From: Teichococcus aestuarii
Lineage (GTDB): Bacteria > Pseudomonadota > Alphaproteobacteria > Acetobacterales > Acetobacteraceae
Assembly: GCF_003116135.1 (NCBI RefSeq)
Contig: NZ_PDOA01000004.1
Coordinates: forward strand, 62,001-126,000
Direction: 5' to 3'
DNA length: 64,000 nucleotides
Positions 40,178 to 49,028 of the stretch are shown here, piece after piece. Under the pieces are notes generated by a model that searched no databases, was not told the DNA's origin, and saw only the letters and a program-made list of their open reading frames with translations. Each line of letters opens with the position of its first letter. The stretch's first letter is position 1. A program made the translations under genes and the position numbers.

Positions 40178-42307
40178 CTATCGCGAAAAACCCGGCACGC
40201 CGCGCCGCAGCGCCTCGGCCCGGCCCTCGCGGGAGACCTCCCAGAGCGGGTTGTCCACCGCCAGGCGCTGCCCGCCATCGCGCTGCACCGGGCGCACCAC
40301 CACCCCGCCGCGTTCCGCGCTCTCCCGCCCGAACAGCGCCAGCGGCACCCGGACATAGACGCCCTTGTCGAAGGAGCCCTCGCCGAAGCGGGCGGCGGAG
40401 ACGTTGGTGAGGGTGGCGAAGCCGCCGACCTCGATGCCGGAGTCGAAGCGCCGGCCCAGTTCCAGCGTGGCGCCCCAGTCGCCCGCCAGGTAGCGGCCGG
40501 CGCGCACCACGCCGTAGAGGTTCCACACCGGCAGGTCGGCGTAGAGGGAGAGATGGCCGGTGGCCACCGAATAGCCCTGGAAGCCCAGCTTCTGGTCGAA
40601 ATCCCGCTGCGCCACCCAGGCCAGGTCGAGGCCGAGCGCCCAGGGCTTCTCGCGCGGCCGCCACAGCACCTCGCCCGAGAGGCCGCCGAACATCGGCTCC
40701 AGGTAGCCGGCGCTGGCGCGGGCCAGCCAGTCCGGCGCCAGGTTCCAGATCCGCTCGGCATAGAGGGTGGCCAGCGCGGTGCGGCCCTCCCGCGCATAGG
40801 CGGCCTCCTCGCTGCGCACGCGGGGCAGCAGGCTGTCGGAGGGCAGGCCGCCCGAGAGGTTGCCCAGCAGCGCCTGCCGCACCGAGCCGGCCAGCGCCCA
40901 GCCGCCGCCCAGCACCTCCGGCCCGAGGCCGACCCGCCCCCCCGCCGCCAGCCCCGCCTGCCAGCGCAGCGTGCGCGAGGGATCGCCGAGCGAGAGGCCA
41001 AGGGTGGGGGCGATGCCCCAGGACCAGTCCACCCCGCCGGGCCGGGCGGCGCCGGGGGCGAGATCCCCCGTGGCGGGCATCAGGGTGGCGCCGAGCCAGG
41101 CTTCCTCGGCGCTGGCGCGGTGCCAGGCGGCGCCCTCCAGCGCGGCGCGCGGAATCTCCAGCACGCCGGTCTCGGCGCCGGCCTGCCACCAGCGCAGCCG
41201 CAGCATCTCCACCCCCGGCGGCAGCACCGCCTGGGTGGCGCGCAGCACCCGCGACGCCACCTGCGGGAACTCCCGGAAGCGGCCGCCGGCCAGCGCGATC
41301 TCGGCCACCATGCCGGCGCGGTGATAGGCCACGGGCTGGAAGCCGGCCGCCTCCAGCGCCGCGAACACCGCTTCCGCCTCGGCCTCCGGCGAGAGGGCGG
41401 CAGGGGCCGGGCGGCGGGGCAGGGGGGGCGGCGCGGGCAGCGGGCGGGCGGGCGGGTCGTCCGGGTTCAGCCGCAGCGAGAGGCGCAGCAGCAGGTCCGT
41501 GCCGTGTACCCAGTGCAGCCCGGCATCGAGCCAGTCGTTCGACCATTGCAGGCCGAGGTTGACGCGGGATGCCGCCTCGCCGCTCAGCCCGGTCCGGCGG
41601 GCGGGGTAGCCGCCGCGCTCGTCACGCAGCGCATCGCCGCTCCATTCCAGTTTGGCGCGCAGCCCCTCCACCGGCCCCCAGGGCGTCTCCAGCGCCTGCA
41701 CCGACCACTCCACCCCGGCGAAGGGCGCCACATCCGCGCCGCGGAACCAGTTGCGCCGTAGCGTGCCGCCGCGCCCGACATCGCGCGGGCGGTCGCGGAA
41801 GCGGTCGTCCAGCAGCGCCAGCGGGCTGGTCCATTCGCCGCCCGAGCCCGCGCGCCCCCAGCCCAGCCCGGCCGAGAGGTCGAAGCCGTGCCAGCGCTTG
41901 GAGGCGACGATGTACTCCCCCGCGTAGATCCCGGTGCCGATGATGTCCTGGAAGCCGACCGCCACGGCGGGGGTGGTGTCGCTCTCCGGCAGCAGGCGCA
42001 GCTTGAGGTCGAAGGCGCGGTCGGTGGTCATGCCGCGGCCGGTGGTGCCGTCGAGGCGCTCGGTGAGGCGGAAGGTGGTCTCCAGGAAGGGCAGGGCCTG
42101 GAAATTGACGAACCAGAAGCGCCGCTGGTGCCGCAGCGCCGTGCCCGCCTCCAGCGTGCCATCCTCGCGGAAGCGGGCGTTGCGCGTCTCGATCAGCCCG
42201 GCGCCGCCATAATCGCCGCCGGTGGCCGGAATCTCCTCGGCCCGCACGGTGCCCACCGGCGGGAGGAGCAGCGCCAGCAGCAGCAGCCCCGCCCGGCGGA
42301 GGGCCAT
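40178..42307 (-). CDS. YjbH-like outer-membrane protein for exopolysaccharide
   Basis: 709 aa. Signal peptide MALRRAGLLLLALLLPPVG. The mature part is full of short amphipathic beta strands, typical of the YjbH/GfcD beta-barrel family: GGLIE-like opening GGAGLIETRNARFREDGTLE, WFVNFQALPFLETTFRLTE, FDLSAGLGWGRAG, and a C-terminal set including FGGLSGEVLWRPREKPWALG and GIEVGGFATLTNVS. A Pro-rich linker near residues 280-300 joins two barrel-like parts. The family works with YjbE-G in exopolysaccharide export; those partners are missing here. It diverges from a DUF1028 gene across two palindromes. Confidence 0.82.
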   Translation of the reverse strand: MALRRAGLLLLALLLPPVGTVRAEEIPATGGDYGGAGLIETRNARFREDGTLEAGTALRHQRRFWFVNFQALPFLETTFRLTERLDGTTGRGMTTDRAFDLKLRLLPESDTTPAVAVGFQDIIGTGIYAGEYIVASKRWHGFDLSAGLGWGRAGSGGEWTSPLALLDDRFRDRPRDVGRGGTLRRNWFRGADVAPFAGVEWSVQALETPWGPVEGLRAKLEWSGDALRDERGGYPARRTGLSGEAASRVNLGLQWSNDWLDAGLHWVHGTDLLLRLSLRLNPDDPPARPLPAPPPLPRRPAPAALSPEAEAEAVFAALEAAGFQPVAYHRAGMVAEIALAGGRFREFPQVASRVLRATQAVLPPGVEMLRLRWWQAGAETGVLEIPRAALEGAAWHRASAEEAWLGATLMPATGDLAPGAARPGGVDWSWGIAPTLGLSLGDPSRTLRWQAGLAAGGRVGLGPEVLGGGWALAGSVRQALLGNLSGGLPSDSLLPRVRSEEAAYAREGRTALATLYAERIWNLAPDWLARASAGYLEPMFGGLSGEVLWRPREKPWALGLDLAWVAQRDFDQKLGFQGYSVATGHLSLYADLPVWNLYGVVRAGRYLAGDWGATLELGRRFDSGIEVGGFATLTNVSAARFGEGSFDKGVYVRVPLALFGRESAERGGVVVRPVQRDGGQRLAVDNPLWEVSREGRAEALRRGVPGFSR

Positions 42308-42331
42308 GCGTAAACCACCCTTAAAGTATTA

Positions 42332-42377
42332 TCACGAAATCGTGAGTTTATACGCCGCCCCGCCCCGTGGCGCCACG
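42332..42377. promoter_or_regulatory. two palindromes between the YjbH and DUF1028 genes
   Basis: TCACGAAATCGTGA (42332-42345) and CGTGGCGCCACG (42366-42377) are both perfect inverted repeats 20 bp apart in a divergent promoter region, starting 25 bp from the YjbH ATG and ending 57 bp from the DUF1028 ATG. Confidence 0.5.
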
Positions 42378-42433
42378 ACAAAGCGCCGCCCCCGGATGGA
42401 CAAGCGGATGCTTCGCCCGTTGAATGCGCGGCC

Positions 42434-43090
42434 ATGACCTTTTCCCTGATCGGCCGTTGCGCGCGCACCGGCCAGTTCGGCGCCGTGGCCACCACCTCCG
42501 GCCTGTGCATCGGCGCCCGCGTGCCCTTCCTGGCCGCCGGCATCGGCGGCGTGCTGACGCAGCACCGCACCGACCCCCGCCTCGGCCCGCGCGGCGTGGA
42601 GCTGCTCCGCAGCGGCTGCACCGCGCAGGAGACGGTGGCGGCGCTGGAGGCCAGCACCCCCGACCATGGCTGGCGCCAGTTCGCCGCCATCGACCGCGCC
42701 GGCCGCACCGCGCATTTCCACGGCGCCCGGGTGAAGCCCGCGCACAACCACGCGCATGGCGCCGACTGCGTGGCCATCGGCAACATCCTGGCCAGCGACC
42801 AGGTGCCGCGCGCCATGGTCGATGCCTTCCTGGCCCACCCCGAGGCGCCGCTCGGCGACCGCCTGATCGACGCGCTGAAGGCCGGCGAGGCGGCGGGCGG
42901 CGAGGGCCGCCCCCTGGTCAGCGCCACGCTGCTGATGGTGGCCGAGGAGAGCTTCCCCTACGCCGACCTGCGCATCGACCGCGACGCGGACCCGATCGGC
43001 GCGCTGGAGGCGCTGTGGCGGGAGTATGCGCCGAACATCGACGAATACGTGCTGCGCGCCGTGGACCCCGACCGCGCGCGCGGTGGATGA
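42434..43090 (+). CDS. DUF1028 (Ntn-hydrolase-like) protein
   Basis: 218 aa. Starts MTFSLIGRCARTGQFGAVAT and has GVLTQHRTDPRLGPRG, HNHAHGADCVAIGNIL and SATLLMVAEESFPYADLRID, all diagnostic for DUF1028. The family has an Ntn-hydrolase fold and sits near amidase, peptidase and polyketide degradation genes; no activity has been assigned with certainty. The M20 amidohydrolase that follows (177 bp later, after two hairpins) is a typical neighbour. It carries no signal peptide. Confidence 0.88.
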   Translation: MTFSLIGRCARTGQFGAVATTSGLCIGARVPFLAAGIGGVLTQHRTDPRLGPRGVELLRSGCTAQETVAALEASTPDHGWRQFAAIDRAGRTAHFHGARVKPAHNHAHGADCVAIGNILASDQVPRAMVDAFLAHPEAPLGDRLIDALKAGEAAGGEGRPLVSATLLMVAEESFPYADLRIDRDADPIGALEALWREYAPNIDEYVLRAVDPDRARGG

Positions 43091-43100
43091 AAGGAAGAAG

Positions 43101-43216
43101 GGTTCTTTTTTGGAAAAAAGAACCAAAAAACTTTTTTCAGTTGCGGTGACGCTGGTGGAAAGCATGACGCCAAACTGACAGAAGTCTTTTTGCTTCTTTT
43201 TCTTCAGAAAAAGAAG
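43101..43216. repeat. AT-rich intergenic element with two perfect hairpins
   Basis: Hairpin one has arms GGTTCTTTTTT and AAAAAAGAACC (43101-43124) and is followed by a run of A and then CTTTTTTCAG, which could terminate the DUF1028 transcript. Hairpin two has arms CTTCTTTTTC and GAAAAAGAAG around TTCA (43193-43216). The 177-bp gap is far richer in A/T than anything else in the window and may also hold the promoter of the M20 gene. Confidence 0.7.
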
Positions 43217-43267
43217 ATTCTTTACTTTAAAACTTAAAATACTGATTCCGAGCGAGGACACCGCCCC

Positions 43268-44446
43268 ATGCCCATCCCCAACCGCATCGCCGACTTCCTG
43301 CCCGAGATGACCGCATGGCGCCGGGACTTCCACACCCATCCCGAGCTCGGCTTCGAGGAGCGGCGCACCAGCGACATCGTGGCCGAGAAGCTGGCGGGCT
43401 GGGGCATCGAGGTGCATCGCGGCCTCGGCAGGACGGGCCTCGTCGGCGTGCTGAAGGGCAATGGCGGGGAGGGCGGCAGCATCGGGCTCCGCGCCGACAT
43501 GGACGCGCTGCCGATGCCCGAGGCCAACAGCTTCGAGTACCGCAGCCAGAACCCCGGCGCGATGCATGCCTGCGGCCATGACGGCCACACCGCCATGCTG
43601 CTCGGCGCCGCCAAGTATCTCGCCGAGACGCGGAACTTCGCCGGCACCGTCCACTTCATCTTCCAGCCCGCCGAGGAAGGACTGGCCGGCGCCAAGGCGA
43701 TGATCGAGGACGGGCTGTTCGACCGCTTCCCCTGCGATGCCGTCTACGGCATCCACAACGACCCGCACATGCCGCTCGGCACCTTCCGCGCGCTGCCCGG
43801 CGTCATCCTGGCGGCGTCGGACACGGTGGAGATCGTCATTCGCGGCAAGGGCGGGCACGGCGCGCTGCCGCACCTCTCGGTCGATCCGCTGCTGGTCGGC
43901 GTGCATGTGGTGAGCGGGCTGCAATCCATCGTCAGCCGCCGCACCGACCCGCTGGGCAGCGCGGTGGTCTCCATCACCCAGTTCCACGCCGGCAGCGCCG
44001 ACAACGTCATCCCCGACGAGGCGGTGCTGCGCGGCACGGTGCGCACCCTGCTGCCCGAGGTGCGGGACGCGGTGGAGCAGGCGATTTCCGACATCGCCAC
44101 CATCACCGCCCGCGCGCATGGGGCCGAGGCCGTGGTGCGCTACCACCGCCGCTACCCGCCCACCATCAACCACGCCGCCGAGGCCACCCGCGCCGCCGAC
44201 GCCGCCGCCGAGATCTCGGGCGAGGCGAAGGTGATCCGCGAGGGGCTGCCGATCATGGGCGGCGAGGACTTTTCCTTCATGCTGGAGAAGCGGCCGGGCG
44301 CCTTCCTGTTCGTCGGCCAGGCGGAAGCGGGGGGGAAGGGGAGCAACCCCGTCCACCACCCGACCTACGACTTCAACGACAACCTGCTGCCGGTCGGCGC
44401 CGGGTTCTTCGCCCGCGTCGTCGAGCGGGAGCTGGCGCGGAAGTAG
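43268..44446 (+). CDS. M20D-family amidohydrolase (N-acyl-amino-acid / hippurate hydrolase type)
   Basis: 392 aa. Metal-binding motifs of M20D enzymes: FHTHPELGFEERRTSD, GLRADMDALPMPEAN, MHACGHDGHTAMLLGAAKYL with Cys/His ligands, FQPAEEGLAGAKAMIEDG with the catalytic Glu pair, and GGEDFSFMLEKRPG near the end. The lid domain has VIRGKGGHGALPH. It removes an acyl group from an amino acid or related amide in the cytoplasm. It follows DUF1028, a frequent partner. It ends five bases before a conserved terminator module. Confidence 0.9.
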   Translation: MPIPNRIADFLPEMTAWRRDFHTHPELGFEERRTSDIVAEKLAGWGIEVHRGLGRTGLVGVLKGNGGEGGSIGLRADMDALPMPEANSFEYRSQNPGAMHACGHDGHTAMLLGAAKYLAETRNFAGTVHFIFQPAEEGLAGAKAMIEDGLFDRFPCDAVYGIHNDPHMPLGTFRALPGVILAASDTVEIVIRGKGGHGALPHLSVDPLLVGVHVVSGLQSIVSRRTDPLGSAVVSITQFHAGSADNVIPDEAVLRGTVRTLLPEVRDAVEQAISDIATITARAHGAEAVVRYHRRYPPTINHAAEATRAADAAAEISGEAKVIREGLPIMGGEDFSFMLEKRPGAFLFVGQAEAGGKGSNPVHHPTYDFNDNLLPVGAGFFARVVERELARK

Positions 44447-44450
44447 GCAA

Positions 44451-44495
44451 GGCCGGGGGAGAAGGAATTCCCCCAGGCCCCCATCTTCTTTCTGC
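44451..44495 (+). terminator. intrinsic terminator, conserved module (inverted copy)
   Basis: Stem GGCC-GGGGGA/TCCCCC-A-GGCC (44451-44479), then CCATCTTCTTTCTGC. The 18-base tail, read on the minus strand as GCAGAAAGAAGATGGGGG, is identical to the start of the copy at 48981. It closes the M20 gene. Confidence 0.7.
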
Positions 44496-44499
44496 CGGA

Positions 44500-45243
44500 T
44501 CAGGCCGCCCGGAAGGTCAGCACCAGCACGTCCCGGTGCCCCGGCCGCGCCGGGTCGAGCGGCGCGATCGGCGTCACGCCATGCCAGACGCGGTGGTCGT
44601 CCAGCAGCACCGTGTCGAGCGGGGCGGAGAGGGTGAAGCTCTGTTCGCCCGGCTGGCCGTCCACGCGGATGCCGGTCTCGCCGCCCGCCACGTTCTCGCG
44701 GCCGATCAGCGCCACCAGCACATAGTCCACGCCGTCGCGGTGCATGCCCTCGGGCGTCGGCTTGCCGGCCTCGTCGGGCCGGGCCTGGATGCGGAACTGG
44801 TGCATCTCCACATGCCAGTCCCGCCCCGGCGCCACGCCGTCGAACACCGCGCGGGCGCCGCGCAGCAGCGCCGCCAAGGCGGGGCTCGCGGCGGCCGCCT
44901 CCGTCACCGGCGCGAACCAGCGCTGCACCCCGCCATTGAGCGTGTTGAACTCCAGCCCCTGGTAGTGCGGCTGGTGCGGCGCGCGCGCCAGCGCCGGGTC
45001 GCCCGCGCGCAGGCGGAACACGGCGTGGCGGCGCAGCCGGTAGCGGCCGCCATCGGCCATGTGGGCGTCCGGCTCCAGCGCCTCCCAGCTCCGCGCGAAC
45101 TCGGCCCAGGCCGGGCCGGAGAGCGCGGTGTCCTCGGGGTCGAACAGCGCCCGCGCCGCCTCGGCGGGCAGGGCGACATAGCCGGCGGCACCGATCGCGG
45201 CGCCCGGCTCGTCCTGGATCGCGGCGCGCACGGGGTCATGCAT
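44500..45243 (-). CDS. 2OG-Fe(II) dioxygenase family protein (PF10014 type)
   Basis: 247 aa. Iron ligands are His and Asp in GMHRDGVDYVLVALI and the distal His in VWHGVTPIAP; the Arg for 2-oxoglutarate is in GHRDVLVLTFR. N-terminal RYRLRRHAVFRLRAGD and HQPHYQGLEFNTLNGGVQRW match the 2OG-Fe_Oxy_2 group, which includes amino-acid hydroxylases such as isoleucine dioxygenase. The substrate is unknown. The start lies four bases after the WD40-cytochrome stop, so the two are probably co-transcribed. Confidence 0.82.
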   Translation of the reverse strand: MHDPVRAAIQDEPGAAIGAAGYVALPAEAARALFDPEDTALSGPAWAEFARSWEALEPDAHMADGGRYRLRRHAVFRLRAGDPALARAPHQPHYQGLEFNTLNGGVQRWFAPVTEAAAASPALAALLRGARAVFDGVAPGRDWHVEMHQFRIQARPDEAGKPTPEGMHRDGVDYVLVALIGRENVAGGETGIRVDGQPGEQSFTLSAPLDTVLLDDHRVWHGVTPIAPLDPARPGHRDVLVLTFRAA

Positions 45244-45247
45244 GGGT

Positions 45248-46543
45248 TCAGTCCTTCGTCGCCTGTTCGAGGAAGCGCAGCAGCGCCGCCATGTCGTCGT
45301 CATCGCCGATGGTCTGCACCGGCATCCGCGTCCCCGGCGTCACCACGTCGGGGCCGCGGGTGAAGAGATCGGCCACCGTCTCCTTCGTCCAGACGATGTC
45401 GCCACGGGACAGGCGCTCGGAATACGCATAGCCGGCGATGCTGCCCATGCGGCGGCCGAACAGCCCGGCCAGGTGGGGCCCCGCCTTCAGGTCCGCCTGC
45501 CCCTCGGGCGGCGCCGTCAGGCTGTGGCAGGCACCGCAGGCGCGGAACACGCGGGCGCCGTGCAGGTCGAGCCCCGCCACGCGCTCGGGCGGCGGGGCGG
45601 GCTCGGCGCCGAGGGCCGCGCCGCTCGCCATGTCGAAGGCGCGCAGGCGGCGGTCGGCGCCGGCGGCGTAGAGGCGGGTGCCATCCGGCGCGAAGGCCAG
45701 CGCCCAGACGGGCTGCCCCGCCGAGGGCAGGCTGTGCCGCAGCCGCCCCTCCGGCAGCGACCAGACGAAGACGCCGCCCCCCGGCCCGGCGGCGGCCAGC
45801 AGCGCGCCATCCGGCGTGGCGGCCAGGGCGGCGAGGGGGGAGGAGCCGGCCTGCAGCCGCCGCTCCCGCCCGGCGGGGCCGAGCAGGCGGATGGCACCAT
45901 CCACCCCGGCGCTGGCCAGGGTGCCGTCGGGCAGGGCGAGCAGGGCGGTCTGCGGCAGGCCATAGGTGGCCAGCAGCCGGGGCGGGCCATCGGCGGGCCA
46001 GCCGCGCAGCGTGCCGTCGGCGCCCGCCGTCACTGGCAGGCCATCGGCGCGGAAGGCGGCGCCTGTCACCTGCCCTTCATGGCCCTCCAGCACTCGCGGC
46101 GCGCCGCCGGCCAGCGGCCAGAGCCGTGCCGTGCCGTCCCAGCTGGCGGAGAGGAGCCAGGCCCCGCGCGCGGCCAGGGCGGCGATGGCGCTGCCATGCC
46201 CTTCCAGCACGCGGATGGGCTCGGCGCTGCCCCCGGCGGGCCAGAGGGCGATGCGGCCATCGGCGCCGCCGCTGGCGAAGCCGCCGCCCGGCAGCGCCGC
46301 CAGCGCCTGCACCGCCTGCCCGTGCCAGCGCGTGACGGAGAGCGGGCGGGAGAGGTCCGGCGGCCAGAGCATCACCGCCTGGTCGAACCCGCCCGAGGCG
46401 ATGCGGCCGCCATCGGCCGCCATGGCCAAAGCGCGCACCGGCCCGCCATGCAGCGGCAGGTCCTGCGCCGCCACCGGCAGGGCGGCGGGAGTGGCCAGGA
46501 AGGCGGCGAGGAGGATGGTGAGCAGCGGCGGGAGACAGCGCAT
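45248..46543 (-). CDS. WD40 beta-propeller fused to c-type cytochrome
   Basis: 431 aa. The signal peptide is LPPLLTILLAAFLATPAAL. Six to seven WD40-like blades fill residues about 30-325, each with a short conserved pattern (GGPVRALAMAADGGRIASGG, GQAVQALAALPGGGFASGG, LASAGVDGAIRLLG). The C-terminal part (about 340-431) is a class I cytochrome c with CGACHSL heme attachment and Met ligand in GTRMPVQTI. A periplasmic electron carrier with a binding scaffold is implied. Its partner in electron transfer is not identifiable. It overlaps transcriptionally with the dioxygenase. Confidence 0.83.
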   Translation of the reverse strand: MRCLPPLLTILLAAFLATPAALPVAAQDLPLHGGPVRALAMAADGGRIASGGFDQAVMLWPPDLSRPLSVTRWHGQAVQALAALPGGGFASGGADGRIALWPAGGSAEPIRVLEGHGSAIAALAARGAWLLSASWDGTARLWPLAGGAPRVLEGHEGQVTGAAFRADGLPVTAGADGTLRGWPADGPPRLLATYGLPQTALLALPDGTLASAGVDGAIRLLGPAGRERRLQAGSSPLAALAATPDGALLAAAGPGGGVFVWSLPEGRLRHSLPSAGQPVWALAFAPDGTRLYAAGADRRLRAFDMASGAALGAEPAPPPERVAGLDLHGARVFRACGACHSLTAPPEGQADLKAGPHLAGLFGRRMGSIAGYAYSERLSRGDIVWTKETVADLFTRGPDVVTPGTRMPVQTIGDDDDMAALLRFLEQATKD

Positions 46544-46752
46544 GGCGCGGGAGATTGCCGCAATCCGCCTCCGGCGGAAGGTGGAATGCGGCAGGAGCCG
46601 CGCTTTTCCGGTGCCGCGCGGGGCGGCGCCAGCGGGGCGACCAGCGGGGCGATCACCTGAGTGATCGCCCGGAGCGGCAGGCCGGCCAGCAGCGGGTGCC
46701 ACGGAGGGGCTGTCCACCGGCCTGTTCTACGGCTTCTCCCGGTACCGCCTGC

Positions 46753-47676
46753 TCACCGGGCAGGCCGGCGACGCGGCCGCGGCGATGGCGCGGCACTGGC
46801 CGGCTGCTCCTGTCCAGGCTGTTCCCGTTCCGCCCCGCCGAGCGGTGGCGGCACCGCCGGCCCGGCCTCCTTCCGCCGCGCCCCTTTCCCCGCCTGGCCG
46901 GGCGTGACGCCGAAGGCGGCGCGGTAGGCGGCGCCGAAGGCCGGCGCGCTGGCATAGCCCACCAGCGCCGCGGCGCGGGCCGGCGGCACGCCGCGCGCCA
47001 GCAGCGCCGCCGCCTCGGCCAGGCGCCAGTGCTGCCGCCAGGCGCCGAAGCTCATCCCCGTCTCGGCGCGGAACAGGCGGGAGAGGGTGCGGGCGCTGGC
47101 GCCCACCTCGGCGGCCCAGCCTTCCAGGGTCAGGCCGCTGTCGGGGCGGGCGTGCAGCGCCTCGGCCAGGCGCAGCAGGCGCGGGTCGCGCGGCTGCGGC
47201 ACGCCGAGCGGCAGGGTGGGGGCGCGGCGGATCTCGTCCAGGATCAGCGCGGCGAGGTGGCCGGCGCGGCCCTCCGGGTCCCATTCGGGCGGCTCCTCGC
47301 AGGCGGCCAGGATCAGCTCCCGCAGCAGGGGCGAGACGGCCAGCACCGCCACGCCGGGCGGGCCGTGCCGCGCCGCGTCCTCGCGCAGGAACAGCGCGCG
47401 CATCGCCACCACGCCCTGCGTGGCCACGGCGTGCGGCAGCCCGGCCGGCACCCACAGCGCGCGGCCCGCCGGCACGACATAGCCCGCCGCGTCCGTGGTG
47501 ATGCGCATGACGCCCTGGCTGGCATAGATGAGCTGCACGCGGCGATGGGCATGGCGCGGGGTGCGGCCGCCATCGGCATAGTCGCGCCGGAAGCCGGCCA
47601 GCGGGCGGTCCACCGCGTCCTGCGGCAGGTCGCGTGAGGGGATGATGTAGGTGGGCATTTGGCGGCTTGGCGACAT
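46753..47676 (-). CDS. AraC-family regulator
   Basis: 307 aa (301 aa if started at 47658). The N-terminal cupin has PRHAHRRVQLIYASQGVMRI and VVPAGRALWVPAGLPHAV. The C-terminal double helix-turn-helix has LEGWAAEVGASARTLSRLFR and LVGYASAPAFGAAYRAAFG, typical of the cupin-AraC group that controls nearby efflux carriers. The last 40 residues are Pro/Ala/Arg rich. It is divergent from an MFS gene with about 75 bp between, and probably regulates that carrier. Confidence 0.87.
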   Translation of the reverse strand: MSPSRQMPTYIIPSRDLPQDAVDRPLAGFRRDYADGGRTPRHAHRRVQLIYASQGVMRITTDAAGYVVPAGRALWVPAGLPHAVATQGVVAMRALFLREDAARHGPPGVAVLAVSPLLRELILAACEEPPEWDPEGRAGHLAALILDEIRRAPTLPLGVPQPRDPRLLRLAEALHARPDSGLTLEGWAAEVGASARTLSRLFRAETGMSFGAWRQHWRLAEAAALLARGVPPARAAALVGYASAPAFGAAYRAAFGVTPGQAGKGARRKEAGPAVPPPLGGAEREQPGQEQPASAAPSPRPRRRPAR

Positions 47677-47749
47677 GATCTGGCCGGATGTCGGTTTCCA
47701 GCCAGGCTATCCTTCCGGGCAAGAACGGCAAGACCGGAACGCCAACGCC

Positions 47750-48976
47750 ATGTCCCTGCACCCCGCCACGCGGCAGATCGCCTTCATCAACGCGGCGCAC
47801 AGCGCCACCCATTTCAGCCTGCTGATCCTGGCCACCGCCGTGCTGGGGCTGGTGCAGCAGGAGCCCGCGCGCTTCGGCACCGAGTACGGCCCGATCCTGG
47901 CGCTCGGCACCGGCATGTTCGTGCTCTACGGCGTGGGCTCTCTGCCGATGGGCTGGCTGGCCGCGCGCTTCGGGCGCCGCGCCCTGATGCTGGCCTTCTT
48001 CCTCGGCACGGGGGGCTGCATGGCGCTGGCGGGGCTCGCCCCCTCGCCGCTGTGGATGGCGGTGGCGCTGGCCGGCATGGGCGCCTTCTCGGCCATCTAC
48101 CACCCCGTCGGCACCGCCATGCTGGTGGAGGCGGCGGGCGAGAAGGTGGGGCGCGCGGTCGGGCTGAACGGGGTGTTCGGCAATCTCGGCGTGGCGACGG
48201 CGCCGGTGCTGACGGCCTTCCTGGTGGCCACCCTCGGCTGGCGCTGGGCCTTCCTGGTGCCGGGGCTGCTCTGCGTGGCGGTGGGTGTGCTGTACGCGCG
48301 CGAGCCGGCCATCGACATGGCCACGGCGCGCGGCGCGGCGAAGCCGTTCCCCGCCATTCCGCCAGCGGTGGTGCGGCGGGCGGTGGTGGTGCTGCTCTCC
48401 ATCGCCGCCGTGTCGGGGCTGGTGTTCAACGCCTTCACCCTGCTGCTGCCGAAGCTGATGGAGGAGCGGCTGGCCGGCAGCCCGGATCTGCTGCCGGTGA
48501 TCGGCGCGCTGGCCTTCATCGTGACGATCTGCGGCGGGCTGACGCAGTTCACCGTGGGGCGGATGATCGACCGGATGACGCTGAAGCGGGTGTTCCTGCC
48601 GATGGCGCTGGTGCAGGTGCCGGCGATGCTGGCGCTGTCCTTCGCCGAGGGCTGGATGGTGCTGCCGCTGGCCGCGGCGCTGGCAGCCTCGATCTTCGGC
48701 CAGGTGACGGTGAATGAGACGATGACGGCGCGCTACATCGCGCCGCCGCTGCGGGTGCGGCTCTATTCCATCCGCTTCTTCGTGGGCTTCCTCGGCGCCG
48801 CCGCCGCCTCGCCGCTGATCGGCCTGCTGCACGAGGCGACGGGGCGGCTCGACATGGCGCTGCTGGTGCTGGCCGGCTTCTCCGGCGTGACGCTGCTCTG
48901 CGCCCTGTTCTTCCCCGACCGCCGGGAGGAGCTGCGCCCCGAGCTGTGGCAAGCCGCGCCCGCCCCGGCGGAGTAG
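47750..48976 (+). CDS. MFS transporter, AraC-linked
   Basis: 408 aa, 12 helices. Family features: GSLPMGWLAARFGRRALML (motif A), AVALAGMGAFSAIYHPVGTAML, and the second-half FTVGRMIDRMTLKRVFLP. HPVGTAM at helix 4 resembles the fosmidomycin-resistance (Fsr) group of exporters. It is a likely proton-driven exporter. It is under probable control of the divergent AraC regulator. The ATG at 47750 was chosen over longer frames that run into the regulator's promoter. It ends at a terminator module shared with the opposite gene. Confidence 0.85.
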   Translation: MSLHPATRQIAFINAAHSATHFSLLILATAVLGLVQQEPARFGTEYGPILALGTGMFVLYGVGSLPMGWLAARFGRRALMLAFFLGTGGCMALAGLAPSPLWMAVALAGMGAFSAIYHPVGTAMLVEAAGEKVGRAVGLNGVFGNLGVATAPVLTAFLVATLGWRWAFLVPGLLCVAVGVLYAREPAIDMATARGAAKPFPAIPPAVVRRAVVVLLSIAAVSGLVFNAFTLLLPKLMEERLAGSPDLLPVIGALAFIVTICGGLTQFTVGRMIDRMTLKRVFLPMALVQVPAMLALSFAEGWMVLPLAAALAASIFGQVTVNETMTARYIAPPLRVRLYSIRFFVGFLGAAAASPLIGLLHEATGRLDMALLVLAGFSGVTLLCALFFPDRREELRPELWQAAPAPAE

Positions 48977-48980
48977 ACTT

Positions 48981-49023
48981 GCAGAAAGAAGATGGGGGTC
49001 CGGGGGAATTCCTTCCCCCGGCC
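48981..49023 (-). terminator. intrinsic terminator, conserved module (copy 3)
   Basis: CCGGGGGAA/TTCCCCCGG around TTCC at 49000-49021, with GCAGAAAGAAGATGGGGG before it (48981-48998). On the minus strand this supplies a T-rich tail. It lies six bases beyond the dienelactone hydrolase stop and also just after the MFS stop. Confidence 0.75.
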
Positions 49024-49028
49024 TTTTC

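Noticed and set aside
46544-46752. Small gene in the gap (plus-strand STGLFYGFSRYRLLTG fragment)
   Set aside because: No start with a ribosome site, no domain, and the frame runs into the antisense of the AraC gene. I see nothing that I can support here.
46727-48952. A 741-codon minus-strand frame opposite the MFS gene
   Set aside because: It runs through both the AraC region in another frame and the MFS gene in antisense. It shows repetitive Gln/His/Arg, not protein-like.
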